A DNA stretch of 64,000 nt from Alphaproteobacteria bacterium SO-S41. Lineage in GTDB: Bacteria; Pseudomonadota; Alphaproteobacteria; Micropepsales; Micropepsaceae. Every line of letters begins with the position of its first letter. Position 1 is the stretch's first letter. The notes under the pieces are model-generated. The model searched no databases. It saw only the letters and a list, made by a program, of their open reading frames with translations, and was not told the DNA's origin. The stretch is from assembly GCA_019670725.1 (NCBI GenBank), contig AP024629.1, forward strand, positions 124,001 to 188,000, read 5' to 3'. The translations under genes were made by a program, and so were the position numbers. Shown one piece after another: positions 43,296-52,769 of the stretch.

Positions 43296-44294
43296 ATGAC
43301 CACTGCCCGTTTCGACGTCGCCGGCATCGGCAACGCCATCGTTGACGTGATCGCCCGCACGGATGACGCCTTCCTTACCCGCCACGGCATCGCCAAGGGC
43401 GCGATGACGCTGATCGACGGGCATCGCGCCAAGGTGCTGGAAGATTCGCTTTCCGAAACGACCGTTTTGCCCGGCGGTTCGGCCGCCAACACGATCGCGG
43501 GCCTCGCCTCGCTGGGCGGCGCCGGCGCGTTCATCGGCCGCGTGCATGACGACTGGCTGGGCGAAAGCTTCGCCGGCGGCACCAAGGCGATCGGTGTCCA
43601 TTTCGACACGCCCTTCGCCAAGGACGGCGCCCCGACCGCGCGTTCGGTCATCATGGTCTCGCCCGACGGCCAGCGCTCGATGAACACCTATCTCGGCGCC
43701 TCCGTCGAACTCGACGAGGCCGATGTCGACGCCAAGCTGATCGGCGATGCCAAGATCCTCTATGTCGAAGGCTATCTCTGGGACACCGAGGCGCTGAAGG
43801 GCGCGGTGCGCAAGGCCATCGCTGCCGCCAAGGCCGCGAACCGCCTCGTCGCCTTCACGCTGTCGGATGCGTTCTGCGTCGGGCGCTTCCGCGCCGAATT
43901 CGTCGAGCTGATCGACAATGGCGATGTCGATATCGTCTTCGCCAACGAAACCGAGCTGACCTCGCTCTACGAGACGACCAGCTTCGATGAAGCCTTCCAG
44001 AACGCGCGCGCGACCGGACGGCTCTTCGCGATCACCCGCTCGGAAAAGGGCGCGGTCATCTGCCAGGGCGCGGCTGTCCACCTGATCGACGCCACGCCTG
44101 ACGTCGCCGTCGTCGATACGACCGGCGCGGGCGACCAGTTTGCGGCAGGCTTCCTCTACGGCGTTGCGAAAGGTCTGCCGCTGGCGGTCAGCGGGAAGCT
44201 GGGCGTGCTGGCGGCGGGCGAGGTGATCGCCCATATCGGGCCGCGGCCGCAGGTCTCGCTGAAGGACCTCGCGCGCTCGGCCGGGCTGATCTAG
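43296..44294 (+). CDS. PfkB family sugar kinase, adenosine kinase-like
   Basis: 332 residues. N-terminal GIGNAIVDVIAR, the signature LPGGSAANTIAGLASLGG and the C-terminal DTTGAGDQFAAGFLYG with the catalytic Asp. In alphaproteobacteria this subgroup is annotated as adenosine kinase; ribokinase-like activity on other nucleosides or sugars cannot be excluded. It is convergent with hisE, with the last 4 bp overlapping. Confidence 0.88.
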   Translation: MTTARFDVAGIGNAIVDVIARTDDAFLTRHGIAKGAMTLIDGHRAKVLEDSLSETTVLPGGSAANTIAGLASLGGAGAFIGRVHDDWLGESFAGGTKAIGVHFDTPFAKDGAPTARSVIMVSPDGQRSMNTYLGASVELDEADVDAKLIGDAKILYVEGYLWDTEALKGAVRKAIAAAKAANRLVAFTLSDAFCVGRFRAEFVELIDNGDVDIVFANETELTSLYETTSFDEAFQNARATGRLFAITRSEKGAVICQGAAVHLIDATPDVAVVDTTGAGDQFAAGFLYGVAKGLPLAVSGKLGVLAAGEVIAHIGPRPQVSLKDLARSAGLI

Positions 44295-44689
44295 CCCTTC
44301 TTCTTGGCCTTGGTCTTGGCTTTCGCTTTGACCTTCGACTTCGCCTTGGGCCCGCGCGTCAGCGCGATAGCGGGCTTGCGGTTCGCCTTTTCATCCAGTC
44401 CCGACTGGCCGCGCCGCTTGATGAGCTGGCGATAGACCTGCTGCGGCGTCGCACCCCGCGCCGCGATCAGGACCAGCAGGTGGTAGAGCACGTCGGCGCA
44501 CTCCGCGACGAAGTGCGGGTTGTCCTCCACCAGCGACGCGATGATTGCCTCGGTCGCCTCTTCGCCCAGCTTCTTGGCGATCTTCGGCGGGCCGCCCTGC
44601 AGGAGTTTGGCGGTATAGGATTTCTCGGGGTCCGAACGCTTGCGCGACTTGATTTCGGTGAACAGCGTATCGAGCGGGTGCTTGGCCAT
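44291..44689 (-). CDS. hisE: phosphoribosyl-ATP pyrophosphatase with Lys-rich tail
   Basis: 132 residues from ATG 44689. The core (1-100) is normal HisE: LDTLFTEIKSRK, SYTAKLLQGG, KKLGEEATEAIIA with the metal-binding glutamates and ECADVLYHLLVLI. The last 25-30 residues are an unusual tail of alternating Lys and Ala (KSKVKAKAKTKAKKKG), absent from typical HisE of about 105 residues. It performs the second step of histidine synthesis. There is no HisI fusion. It is separated from hisF by the CYTH-CHAD gene. Confidence 0.92.
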   Translation of the reverse strand: MAKHPLDTLFTEIKSRKRSDPEKSYTAKLLQGGPPKIAKKLGEEATEAIIASLVEDNPHFVAECADVLYHLLVLIAARGATPQQVYRQLIKRRGQSGLDEKANRKPAIALTRGPKAKSKVKAKAKTKAKKKG

Positions 44690-44741
44690 CAAACGGGTGG
44701 TTTCTTCAATAAAAGCAGGCGATTCGCGCCACTATAATCCT

Positions 44742-46265
44742 CTAGCGCCAAAATGCGCCCTCCGCTGCAAAGGCCGCCCAGCAGGCGCGTGCCTCGCCCC
44801 AAGCCAACGCCCCGCGATGCGCAGCCCAGCCGGAGACGAAAAGCGCTGCGCGCTGCAAGGCATCCTTGTTCTTGGCGGGTCCCGCCCCGATCGCGCGCTT
44901 GAGGATGGCATCGACGGAAACGGCGTCGTTGAAACCGCCTAGCGCGTCCTGCAGCGCGGCCAGCACCTTGATCCCGGCCTTCGCGGCCTTGCGCGGAAAG
45001 AGCCCCGCAAAGAAGTCGGCGGCATAGCGCAGTTTCTTCAGGGCGAGCCGCAGCTCATGCCGCGCTTCGATATCCAGCGTCTCGAGATCGGGACCGGCCG
45101 CCGCGAGCACAGCCTCGAAGCGCTGCTCGAGCTGCGCCGTCGCGAAGTCCAGCAACGGCGGCGCGCCGAGGTCAGGCAGATCGTGGCGGAGCGTCCAGGC
45201 GGTTTCGGCGAGATCCAGCAGCAGCAGCGTCGCGCGTGGGCTGGACGTCGCGGCGATCGCCTCGTGCCAGGCGGTGCGGCGTGCGGTCGTGAGGACACGG
45301 CCGAGCAGGCGCATGTCCTCCGCCATGTCCGCCGGTGCGGCGGCGGCCTTCAGCAACCCACCGGTCATCACGTCGAGATCGCGGGCCGGGCCCAGCACGC
45401 CCGCGAGCCAGCCGGCATCGCGCCGCAGGGGCTTCCGCCGATCGGAGGGCAGCACGTCCTTGAAGACGGCAAGCGCGGCGCGCAGCCGGCGCAGGGCGAC
45501 GCGGAGCTGGTGGACGCCTTCGGGCAGGCGATGCGCCGTCACGACGGGCAGGTTGGCGGCGGCCTGGGCGGCGCAGGAATCGAGGATCGCGGCGCTGGCA
45601 GCGCTCGGCGTCATCGTGGGATCGAGCGCGACATCAGCAGCCTTCACCGACTTGGCCGCATGGCCGCCGGAGAGCGCGAAGCCGCGCGACGCCTTGGTCG
45701 CGAAGCCGACGCTGACACCGGGCAGCGCGCCTAGCTCGCGGGCGAGGGCGAAGAGCGGCGCGACCGAGCCTGCCTTGACCTCGATCTCCAGCTCGCAAAG
45801 CGCCTGGGTGCGGCGGCCGGCGCGGACGAGGCCCTGGTCGAGCGCCAGTTCGAGCACGCTGTCGCCATCGGTCAGCAGCGCGACGCGGCGCTCGATCTCG
45901 CTGGCGAAAAGGCGGGCGAGGCCGCCCTTCTTCGCGCGCTTGATGAGCGGCTTGAGGCCGCTTTCAGCGGCAAGCACGAGATCGGGATCGGCGACCGGGA
46001 TCGGCCATTCCCACTCGCCGCGTTCGGCAAGCAGGCCGCCCTCGCCCGCCGTCTTCACCGCCTGGACAAAGCGCGTGCCGTCCTGGCGGACGCGGAGGAA
46101 GATGCCGTGCGCGCGCAGCGCGCCTTTGGGCGTGTCGTAATAGGTGGTGACAAGCTGGCGCGCGGGCTTGAAGCGGATCTTGCGGGCGCGCAGCGGTGCG
46201 GCTTTCAGCACGCTGGCGAGCGCTTCGGGCGCGATGGCCAGTTTCAGTTCGATCTCGTCGCTCAC
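44742..46265 (-). CDS. CYTH-CHAD domain protein (inorganic triphosphatase-like)
   Basis: 507 residues from GTG 46265 (VSDEIELKLAI). The CYTH domain (1-200) has the EIELK signature, TTYYDTP and LRVRQDG; the CHAD domain (about 220-500) has conserved basic helices (HQLRVALRRLRAAL, RHELRLALKKLRYAADFF). CYTH domains hydrolyse triphosphates; CHAD domains bind polyphosphate. A role in polyphosphate granules is expected from the family. It lies between hisE and hisF on the minus strand. Confidence 0.9.
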   Translation of the reverse strand: MSDEIELKLAIAPEALASVLKAAPLRARKIRFKPARQLVTTYYDTPKGALRAHGIFLRVRQDGTRFVQAVKTAGEGGLLAERGEWEWPIPVADPDLVLAAESGLKPLIKRAKKGGLARLFASEIERRVALLTDGDSVLELALDQGLVRAGRRTQALCELEIEVKAGSVAPLFALARELGALPGVSVGFATKASRGFALSGGHAAKSVKAADVALDPTMTPSAASAAILDSCAAQAAANLPVVTAHRLPEGVHQLRVALRRLRAALAVFKDVLPSDRRKPLRRDAGWLAGVLGPARDLDVMTGGLLKAAAAPADMAEDMRLLGRVLTTARRTAWHEAIAATSSPRATLLLLDLAETAWTLRHDLPDLGAPPLLDFATAQLEQRFEAVLAAAGPDLETLDIEARHELRLALKKLRYAADFFAGLFPRKAAKAGIKVLAALQDALGGFNDAVSVDAILKRAIGAGPAKNKDALQRAALFVSGWAAHRGALAWGEARACWAAFAAEGAFWR

Positions 46266-46357
46266 GCGGCGTTCCGTGACAATTTCATGACGGGCGGGAC
46301 GCTAGACGACGCGGCGCCCAGAAATCTATCGCGTGAGCATAATTTTCTTTGGATCGC

Positions 46358-47116
46358 TCAGCGACGGACTGGAAGGCCTGCGCCGGCCAGCACGCCCTTC
46401 GCTTCGGCGATCGTATGTGTGCCGAAATGAAAGATCGAGGCGGCGAGCACGGCGCTCGCATGGCCGTCGCGCACGCCCGCGACGAGATCATCCAGCGTGC
46501 CGACGCCGCCAGAGGCAATCACGGGAATGCGGATCGAATCGGCGATGGCGCGCGTCAAAGCGAGGTCGTAGCCGGACTTGGTGCCGTCCTTGTCCATCGA
46601 GGTCAGCAGGATCTCGCCGGCCCCGAGGCTTTCGACCTCGCGCGCATAGGCGACGGCATCGAGGCCGGTCGGATTACGGCCGCCATGGGTGAAGATTTCC
46701 CATTTGCCCTCGCCCACCCGCTTGGCGTCGATCGCCACCACCACGCATTGGCTGCCGAAGCGGCGCGCGGCGTCGCCGACGAATTCGCGGCGTTTCACGG
46801 CGGCGGTGTTGATCGAGACCTTGTCGGCGCCGGCCAGCAGCAGCTTGCGGATATCGTCCACCTCGGTCACGCCGCCACCGACGGTGAGCGGCATGAAACA
46901 GGCATCGGCGGTGCGCGCGACGATGTCGAGCAGCGTGCCCCTGCCCTCGTGGCTGGCGGTGATGTCGAGGAAGCAGAGTTCGTCGGCGCCGGCGGCATCA
47001 TAGGCGCGCGCCGCTTCGACGGGGTCGCCGGCGTCGCGCAGGCCTTCGAAGTTCACGCCCTTGACGACGCGGCCGTCCTTGACGTCGAGACAGGGAATAA
47101 TGCGAACCGCAAGCAT
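46358..47116 (-). CDS. hisF: imidazole glycerol phosphate synthase cyclase subunit
   Basis: 252 residues from ATG 47116 ([20 protein letters not shown]). Catalytic Asp11 and the second Asp in [11 protein letters not shown] are present, with [14 protein letters not shown] and [16 protein letters not shown]. It works with HisH to make IGP and AICAR. A longer in-frame reading upstream lacks family similarity. It is separated from hisA-hisH by two plus-strand genes. Confidence 0.96.
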   Translation of the reverse strand: MLAVRIIPCLDVKDGRVVKGVNFEGLRDAGDPVEAARAYDAAGADELCFLDITASHEGRGTLLDIVARTADACFMPLTVGGGVTEVDDIRKLLLAGADKVSINTAAVKRREFVGDAARRFGSQCVVVAIDAKRVGEGKWEIFTHGGRNPTGLDAVAYAREVESLGAGEILLTSMDKDGTKSGYDLALTRAIADSIRIPVIASGGVGTLDDLVAGVRDGHASAVLAASIFHFGTHTIAEAKGVLAGAGLPVRR

Positions 47117-47209
47117 GGGTCCTGATAGCTGCCGATCGCGCTTGACGCAAAGCCCCGCTGAGCGCGAACCTGACGGTGCCGTCATAAAAACCAGACCGGG
47201 AGAGACATC

Positions 47210-48295
47210 ATGAAAGCCGCCGTGCTGCGCGAAGTGCGCAAGCCGCTGACCATCGAAGAGGTCCAGATCAACAAGCCCGGCCCGCGCGAGGTGCTGATCC
47301 GCACCGCCGCCGCCGGCGTCTGCCATTCCGACCTGCATTTCGCCGAAGGGCTCTACCCCTACCCGCTGCCCGCCGTGATCGGCCATGAATCTGCGGGGAT
47401 CGTGGAGCAGGTCGGTTCGGAAGTGCGCAGCGTGAAGGTCGGCGACCATGTCGTCACCTGCCTCTCGGCGTTCTGCGGCCGCTGCGAGCATTGCATCACC
47501 GGGCACCTGTCGCGCTGCGTCAGCCCCGACACCAAGCGCGAGGCCGGCGACGAGCCGCGGCTGATCGAGACCCAGGGGCCGATGAACCAGTTTCTGAACC
47601 TATCGTCCTTCGCCGAGATGATGCTGATCCACGAGAATGCCTGCGTCGCGATCCGCAAGGACATGCCGCTGGATCTCGCGGCGCTGATCGGCTGTTCGGT
47701 CATCACCGGCTATGGCGCGGTGACGCATACCTCGGGCGTGCGGCCGGGCGAGACGGTCGCCGTCATCGGCTGCGGCGGCATCGGGCTGGCGGCGATCAAT
47801 GCGGCGGCGATTGCGGGTGCCGGGCGCATCATCGCGATCGACATGGTGGGATCGAAGCTGAACCTCGCCAAGCATTTCGGCGCGACGGATGTCGTCAATC
47901 CCAAGGACGGCGATCCCGTGAAGCAGGTGCAGGACCTGACCAATGGCGGCGTGCACCACTCGTTCGAGGCCGTCGGCCTGAAGCAGACGGCCGAGCAGTC
48001 CTTCCGCATGCTGACGCGCGGCGGCACGGCCAACATTATCGGCATGATCCCGGTCGGCGTGCATATCGAGCTGCACGGGGCGGAGTTCCTGGGCGAAAAG
48101 CGCATCCAGGGCTCGGTCATGGGCTCCAACCGCTTCCCGGTCGACATGCCGCGCCTTGTCGATTTCTACATGTCGGGCAAGCTGAAGCTGAATGAGATGG
48201 TCTCGCAGCGCGTGAAGCTGGCGCAGGTCAACGAGGCGCTGCAGGAGCTGAAGAGCGGCGAACTCGCGCGCTCCGTCATCATGTTCGACGCCTGA
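47210..48295 (+). CDS. zinc-dependent alcohol dehydrogenase (MDR family)
   Basis: 361 residues, with GGGAGAGA before the ATG. Catalytic zinc ligands Cys38 (GVCHSDLH), His ([10 protein letters not shown]) and a later Cys; structural zinc cysteines in [15 protein letters not shown]; Rossmann motif [15 protein letters not shown]. The pattern is that of class III/mycothiol-like alcohol dehydrogenases. The substrate is unknown. It interrupts the his cluster in the opposite orientation. Confidence 0.9.
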   Translation: MKAAVLREVRKPLTIEEVQINKPGPREVLIRTAAAGVCHSDLHFAEGLYPYPLPAVIGHESAGIVEQVGSEVRSVKVGDHVVTCLSAFCGRCEHCITGHLSRCVSPDTKREAGDEPRLIETQGPMNQFLNLSSFAEMMLIHENACVAIRKDMPLDLAALIGCSVITGYGAVTHTSGVRPGETVAVIGCGGIGLAAINAAAIAGAGRIIAIDMVGSKLNLAKHFGATDVVNPKDGDPVKQVQDLTNGGVHHSFEAVGLKQTAEQSFRMLTRGGTANIIGMIPVGVHIELHGAEFLGEKRIQGSVMGSNRFPVDMPRLVDFYMSGKLKLNEMVSQRVKLAQVNEALQELKSGELARSVIMFDA

Positions 48296-48650
48296 CGGCG
48301 CGTCACTAAATTTCACGGTCGCGGCGTAAAGCATCTTCGTTTGACGGGCGTCGCGACCTTCGAAAGCGAACCATTCCCCGTCAATGCGCCCGTCGCCGGT
48401 CACGGCGATGCGACGGGGACGCAGCCGCGCCATTTTTGCGCGACTCTTCCGGCCCATGCGCGGGGTGAAATTGATCTGGGAATTTTTTAGGGGTCTCCCC
48501 CTCTCCCCGCCCGATCCTTTTCAGATTGCTTGCAGCTCATCCTTTCGTCCCATGCCATCGCCCTCCCCTGACCCGATATAGGAATAATATCCGGAGTGAC
48601 AAGAGGCGCCCCAAACTGATTGGCTGAGGCGGTTATTCCGGGGATCGCCG
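48296..48650. other. intergenic region with inverted copy of dispersed element
   Basis: 355 bp without a convincing gene. It contains copy C of the dispersed element (48461-48513, opposite orientation) and CT-rich sequence after it. A minus-strand reading from 48457 (MGRKSRAKMARLRP...) runs into the alcohol dehydrogenase gene and is not credible as a gene. Confidence 0.5.
48461..48513 (-). repeat. dispersed ~50-bp element, copy C (inverted)
   Basis: Read on the minus strand: GGGGGAGACCCC hairpin, AAAAAATTCCC, AGATCAATTTCACCCCGCG. The block order equals that of copies A and B, with a few substitutions. Confidence 0.75.
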
Positions 48651-49235
48651 ATGCGCCTGATCGCTCTTGCCGCCTTGTTGGCCTACGCCGTTACCGCCCG
48701 CGCCGCAGCGCCGGCGGAATTCCCCCATGTCGCCGATACCTCGTTCGTCGAGGCGAATGGCGATCGCAGCATCCAGCTTTCGATCATCATCGCCGCGCCA
48801 CCGGAGAAGGTCTTCGCCGCCTTCGCCACGATCGAGGGCTGGAAAAGCTGGGCGGTGCCGTTCGCCTTGGGCGAGCCACGGGTCGGCGGGGTCATCGAGA
48901 CGAGCTATGACCCCGCCGCCAAGGCGGGTGATCCCGGCAACATCCAGAACCAGATCGCCGCCTGGATCCCCAACCGGCTGGTCGTGCTGAAGAACCTGAA
49001 AGCCCCAGCGGGGTTTGAGCATGCCGATCTCTTCGCCAAGACCGCGACCATCATCGAATTGGCGCCGGAGGGTGCGGGCACGAAAGTGACGCTGTCAGGC
49101 GTCGGGTTCGGCGCGGGGCCGGGCTTCGACGCGCTCTATGCGGGTTTCAGCTGGGGCAATGCCTACGGCCTCGAAAACCTGAAGCGCGCGGTCGAGGACG
49201 GACCGATCGACTGGGCCAAAGCGCTGAAGGAGTAG
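48651..49235 (+). CDS. secreted SRPBCC (START-like) domain protein
   Basis: 194 residues. Signal peptide MRLIALAALLAYAVTARA, then a START-like fold: IQLSIIIAAPPEKVFAAFAT, WKSWAVPFAL, VGGVIETSYDP and ATIIELAPEGAGTKVTLSGVGF, ending with a long helix (YGLENLKRAVED). Such domains bind hydrophobic ligands; an exported version suggests periplasmic lipid binding. The ligand is unknown. It converges on hisA with 15 bp between the stop codons. Confidence 0.8.
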   Translation: MRLIALAALLAYAVTARAAAPAEFPHVADTSFVEANGDRSIQLSIIIAAPPEKVFAAFATIEGWKSWAVPFALGEPRVGGVIETSYDPAAKAGDPGNIQNQIAAWIPNRLVVLKNLKAPAGFEHADLFAKTATIIELAPEGAGTKVTLSGVGFGAGPGFDALYAGFSWGNAYGLENLKRAVEDGPIDWAKALKE

Positions 49236-49250
49236 CCGCGACGCGCAGAA

Positions 49251-49982
49251 TTACCTGCCGCGCGCCAGGTTCAACGCCTCGCGCGGGCTGATGCGGCCAT
49301 CATAGAGGGCGCGGCCGCAGATCGCGCCGGCGATTTCGCCGGTGGCGATCGAGGCGCGGATGTCGTCGAGCGAGCCGAGGCCGCCCGAGGCGATGACCGG
49401 CGTGCCGGGCACGGCGCGGGCGACGCGCAGGGTCTGTTCGATATTGAGGCCGGTGCCCGTGCCGTCGCGGCCGACATCGGTGAAGATAATGGCGGCGACG
49501 CCGGCGTCCTGGAATTTCGCGGCGAGTTCGGCGGCATCGAGCTCGGATTCCTCGGCCCAGCCTTCGACGGCGACCTTGAAGTTCTTGGCGTCGATCCCGA
49601 CGGCGATCTTGCCGGGGAAAGCGAGGGCCATTTCCTGAACCAGGCGCGGATTGTGGGCCGCGACCGTGCCGAGGATGACGCGGCTGACCCCGGCGTCCAG
49701 CCAGAATTCGATCTGGCGGCGGTCGCGAATGCCGCCGCCGAGCTGAACCGGCAGGGAGACCGCCTTCAGGATCGCCTGCACCGCCTCGCCGTTGACCGCC
49801 CGCCCCGCAAAGGCGCCGTTGAGATCGACGACATGGAGCCATTCGAACCCCGCCGCCTGCCACGCCGCCGCCTGCGCCGCGGGCTTCAGCTCGAACACCG
49901 TCGCGGTCAGCATGTCGCCGCGCACGAGGCGGACGCATTGCCCGTCCTTCAGGTCGATGGCGGGGTAGAGGGTGAAGCTCAT
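49251..49982 (-). CDS. hisA: ProFAR isomerase
   Basis: 243 residues from ATG 49982, which overlaps the hisH stop (ATGA). Catalytic Asp10 in [14 protein letters not shown] and the second Asp in [15 protein letters not shown], with [16 protein letters not shown] and [13 protein letters not shown]. It performs the fourth step of histidine synthesis in the order hisB-hisH-hisA. Confidence 0.96.
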   Translation of the reverse strand: MSFTLYPAIDLKDGQCVRLVRGDMLTATVFELKPAAQAAAWQAAGFEWLHVVDLNGAFAGRAVNGEAVQAILKAVSLPVQLGGGIRDRRQIEFWLDAGVSRVILGTVAAHNPRLVQEMALAFPGKIAVGIDAKNFKVAVEGWAEESELDAAELAAKFQDAGVAAIIFTDVGRDGTGTGLNIEQTLRVARAVPGTPVIASGGLGSLDDIRASIATGEIAGAICGRALYDGRISPREALNLARGR

Positions 49983-50623
49983 GGCCGCCATGTCAGGAAG
50001 TTGGCGAGGAGTTTCAGGCCGGCGGCCTGGCTTTTCTCGGGATGGAACTGGGTGCCGGCGATGTTGTCGCGGCCGACGACGGCCGGGAACGCGCCGCCAT
50101 AGTCGGCGGTCGCGATGACCTCAGCGGGCGCGGCGCCGGTCAGGGCGTAGGAGTGGACGAAATAGACGCTGGCACCCGCGACCCCGGCGAGGACGGGGTG
50201 CGGGTTCGTCGTGGTGATCTCGTTCCAGCCCATATGCGGGATTTTCAGCGCGGCATCGGTAGGGGCGAGCGGGGCGATCTCGCCCTTCAGCCAGCCGAGG
50301 CCCTGGTGGCGGCCGAACTCGACGCCCCATTCGGCCATGAGCTGCATGCCGACGCAGATGCCGAGGAACGGGCGGCCTTCGCCGATGGCGGAGTGAGTGA
50401 TCGCGTCCTTGAGCCCCTCGACCGCCATGAGCCCGTCCATGCACGCCGCGAAGGCGCCGACGCCGGGCAGGACGAGACGGTCCGCATTCGAAACGATGTC
50501 GGCGTCGCTGGTGACGACGACATGCGTGTTGAGGCCCGCGTCGGTGGCTGCGCGCTCCAGCGCCTTGGCGGCGGAGCGGAGATTGCCGGAGCCGTAGTCG
50601 ATGACCGCGACGGTTTCTGCCAT
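49979..50623 (-). CDS. hisH: imidazole glycerol phosphate synthase glutaminase subunit
   Basis: 214 residues from ATG 50623 ([17 protein letters not shown]). Glutaminase triad: Cys in [10 protein letters not shown], His and Glu in [16 protein letters not shown] forms the oxyanion strand. It supplies ammonia to HisF. Coupled to hisA by a 4-bp overlap; separated from hisB by 78 bp that hold a palindromic repeat. Confidence 0.96.
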   Translation of the reverse strand: MAETVAVIDYGSGNLRSAAKALERAATDAGLNTHVVVTSDADIVSNADRLVLPGVGAFAACMDGLMAVEGLKDAITHSAIGEGRPFLGICVGMQLMAEWGVEFGRHQGLGWLKGEIAPLAPTDAALKIPHMGWNEITTTNPHPVLAGVAGASVYFVHSYALTGAAPAEVIATADYGGAFPAVVGRDNIAGTQFHPEKSQAAGLKLLANFLTWRP

Positions 50624-50668
50624 GGCTGGGTTCAATCCATTTCACCGGTCAGCGTCAGTCCTGACAGG

Positions 50669-50695
50669 TGGATGTCCGCCTGCGCGGGCATGACA
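50669..50695. repeat. single BIME-like palindrome between hisH and hisB
   Basis: One hairpin (GTCCGCCTGCGCGGGC core) with the ATGACA end, equivalent to the second half of the paired copies at 54813-54894 and 57682-57760. It lies inside the his operon and may affect mRNA processing or stability. Confidence 0.65.
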
Positions 50696-50701
50696 AGAGA
50701 G

Positions 50702-51289
50702 CTAGAGCACGCCTTTGGTGGACGCATAGGCATCGCCGAGCCGCGTGTCGGGTTCGACCGCGCGGCGGAGCGCGCGGGCGAAAGCCTTGAAGCAGCTTTC
50801 GACGATGTGGTGGTTGTTCTCGCCGTAGAGGTTTTCCACGTGCAGCGTGATGCCGGCATTCTGCGCCACGGCCTGGAACCACTCCTTGAAGAGTTCGGTG
50901 TCCATCTCGCCCAGCTTGGGCTTGGTGAAGTTCACCTTCCAGATGAGATAGGGCCGGTTCGAAACGTCGAGCGCGCAGCGCGTCAGCGTCTCGTCCATGG
51001 GGATCGTCGCCTCGCCGAAACGATTGATGCCCTTGAAGTCGCCCAGCGCCTTGGCGATCGCCTGGCCGATCACGATGCCGGTGTCTTCGGTCGTGTGGTG
51101 GAAGTCGATGTGGAGATCGCCCTGGGCGCGGACCTTCATGTCGAGCATCGCGTGGCGCGCGAAGCTTTCCAGCATGTGGTCGAGGAAACCGATGCCGGTG
51201 TCGATGTCGTAATCGCCGGTGCCGTCGAGATCGAGCGAGACCATGATTTCGGTCTCGCGCGTCTTACGCTCGATCATTGCGGTGCGCAT
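50702..51289 (-). CDS. hisB: imidazoleglycerol-phosphate dehydratase
   Basis: 195 residues from ATG 51289 ([17 protein letters not shown]). Metal-binding motifs [12 protein letters not shown] and [14 protein letters not shown], and later [18 protein letters not shown]. It is the dehydratase only, without the phosphatase domain of enteric HisB. It is the first gene of hisB-hisH-hisA and divergent from hslV with about 160 bp between the starts. Confidence 0.96.
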   Translation of the reverse strand: MRTAMIERKTRETEIMVSLDLDGTGDYDIDTGIGFLDHMLESFARHAMLDMKVRAQGDLHIDFHHTTEDTGIVIGQAIAKALGDFKGINRFGEATIPMDETLTRCALDVSNRPYLIWKVNFTKPKLGEMDTELFKEWFQAVAQNAGITLHVENLYGENNHHIVESCFKAFARALRRAVEPDTRLGDAYASTKGVL

Positions 51290-51450
51290 GGGGTCAGTCC
51301 TGTCAGCCGTCGCGGAGGTGATTAGGCCGCGGCCGGGCGATCCGCAATGCGCCGTTGCCTCAAGAGTCGCCGGTAAACGCAAACTTGACGTAAACGGGCA
51401 GGGGCATCACATGCCCAGCCAGCCCACCGGTCCGGAGCGACATACAACCC

Positions 51451-52020
51451 ATGCGTGACTCATTCTCGGCGTCCGACGACAAGGCCAACTGGCACGGCAC
51501 GACCATCGTGTCGGTACGCAAGGGCGGCAAGGTGGTCATCGCCGGCGACGGTCAGGTCTCGATGGGGCAGACCATCATCAAGGGCAATGCGCGCAAGGTG
51601 CGCCGGCTCGGCAAGGGCGACGTGATCGTCGGCTTTGCGGGGGCGACGGCGGATGCCTTCACGCTGTTCGAGCGGCTGGAGGCGAAGCTGGAAACCTATC
51701 CCGGCAACCTCACCCGGGCCTGCGTCGAGCTCGCCAAGGACTGGCGGACCGACCGGTATCTGCGCCGGCTGGAGGCGCTGATGGTGGTGGCCGACAAATC
51801 GGTCTCGCTGCTGCTGACGGGGCAGGGCGATGTGCTGGAGCCCGAGGACGGGGTGATCGGGATCGGCAGCGGCGGGAACTATGCGCTGGCTGCGGCGCGG
51901 GCGCTGGTCGATCAGGACCTGCCCGCCGAGGCGATCGCCCGCCGTGCCATGGAAATCGCGGCCAGGATCTGCGTCTACACCAACGGGAACGTCACGCTGG
52001 AAGCGCTCGACGCGGTTTGA
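51451..52020 (+). CDS. hslV: ATP-dependent protease proteolytic subunit HslV
   Basis: 189 residues. The nucleophile is Thr17 after removal of a 16-residue propeptide ([21 protein letters not shown]); Lys and Asp of the proteasome-type active site follow. It forms the double hexameric chamber with HslU. The partner gene is not adjacent: four toxin-antitoxin genes lie between (52142-53428). Confidence 0.96.
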   Translation: MRDSFSASDDKANWHGTTIVSVRKGGKVVIAGDGQVSMGQTIIKGNARKVRRLGKGDVIVGFAGATADAFTLFERLEAKLETYPGNLTRACVELAKDWRTDRYLRRLEALMVVADKSVSLLLTGQGDVLEPEDGVIGIGSGGNYALAAARALVDQDLPAEAIARRAMEIAARICVYTNGNVTLEALDAV

Positions 52021-52105
52021 CTTTGCGTTAACTCGGCCGTGAGTCAGCGTCACGAATCGCCCCGGATTTCCGCGACAGTTTTTTGATGTTTTCACGACCG
52101 TGGGT

Positions 52106-52128
52106 ACGGGCTTACAACATCCGTACAT
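52106..52128. promoter_or_regulatory. candidate operator of the first AbrB-Doc module
   Basis: Inverted repeat GTACGG / CCGTAC with an 11-bp spacer, 14 bp before the antitoxin start. Antitoxins of the AbrB/MazE fold usually bind such sites to repress their own operon. Confidence 0.45.
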
Positions 52129-52141
52129 ACGGGGGATTCGC

Positions 52142-52366
52142 ATGCATACGCTGAAGATTGTCCAGGTGGGCAACTCGCTGGGGGTTGTCCTGCCCAAGGA
52201 AGCACTGGCGGAATTGAGGGCCGGGAAGGGCGATGCGCTCTACCTGACCTCGGCGCCCGACGGGATGCGGCTGACCCCCTACAGCCCCAAATTCGCGGCG
52301 CAGATGGATGTCGCCGAGAGCGTGCTGCGCCGCCGCCGCAATGCGCTGCGCGTCCTCGCGGACTAA
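52142..52366 (+). CDS. AbrB/MazE-family antitoxin, module 1
   Basis: 74 residues from ATG 52142. Swapped-hairpin DNA-binding fold: LKIVQVGNSLGVVLPKEALAELRAGKGDAL, then a C-terminal acidic-to-basic helix (FAAQMDVAESVLRRRRNALRVL) expected to wrap the toxin. It is about 60% like the module 2 antitoxin. The toxin gene starts 2 bp downstream. Confidence 0.85.
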   Translation: MHTLKIVQVGNSLGVVLPKEALAELRAGKGDALYLTSAPDGMRLTPYSPKFAAQMDVAESVLRRRRNALRVLAD

Positions 52367-52368
52367 CC

Positions 52369-52755
52369 ATGAGCATCGTCTGGCTGGAGCGCGACGTGCT
52401 GCTGGCGCTGCACGACGCGGTGGTCGCGACCCATGGCGGCGCGCCGGGAATCGCCGATTATATGGGGCTGGAAATGGTGCGGGCCCGGCCGATGGATCTG
52501 GCCGGCCGGCATACGCCGTCGGTGCCCGAATTGGCCGCCGCCCAGCTCTGCGGCTTCCTGCTGAAACGGCCCTTTCGTAGCGGCAACAAGCGCACGGCGG
52601 CCGTGGCGTTGGAGGCCTTTCTCGGTCTCAACGGCTATGAGCTGGCGGTGCCGGAGGAGGATCTGGCTTATGCCGTCCGCATGGCCGCGGCGGGCGAGTG
52701 GACCCCGGCGGCGCTGGCGGAATGGATCAACCAGGGCGTGCGGCGCGTCGCTTAG
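52369..52755 (+). CDS. Doc-like Fic protein with degenerate active site, module 1
   Basis: 128 residues. It aligns end to end with the module 2 toxin, including position 67-75, but the Fic motif reads R67-P-F-R-S71-G-N-K-R instead of H-P-F-x-D-G-N-K-R. Both the catalytic His and the metal-binding Asp are lost, so AMPylation or phosphorylation of a target (Doc phosphorylates EF-Tu) should be impossible. The reading frame is otherwise intact, which suggests either recent inactivation or a retained non-catalytic role. Confidence 0.82.
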   Translation: MSIVWLERDVLLALHDAVVATHGGAPGIADYMGLEMVRARPMDLAGRHTPSVPELAAAQLCGFLLKRPFRSGNKRTAAVALEAFLGLNGYELAVPEEDLAYAVRMAAAGEWTPAALAEWINQGVRRVA

Positions 52756-52769
52756 GTGGTTTTACTTGT

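Noticed and set aside
42266-43687. Long minus-strand open reading frame opposite nth and adenosine kinase
   Set aside because: It is antisense to two well-supported enzymes; the GC-rich third-position bias opens the opposite frame. Its peptide has no domain pattern.
48296-48457. Possible short minus-strand gene (MGRKSRAKMARLRP...)
   Set aside because: It has no stop before it enters the alcohol dehydrogenase gene and no ribosome-binding site; at best a remnant.
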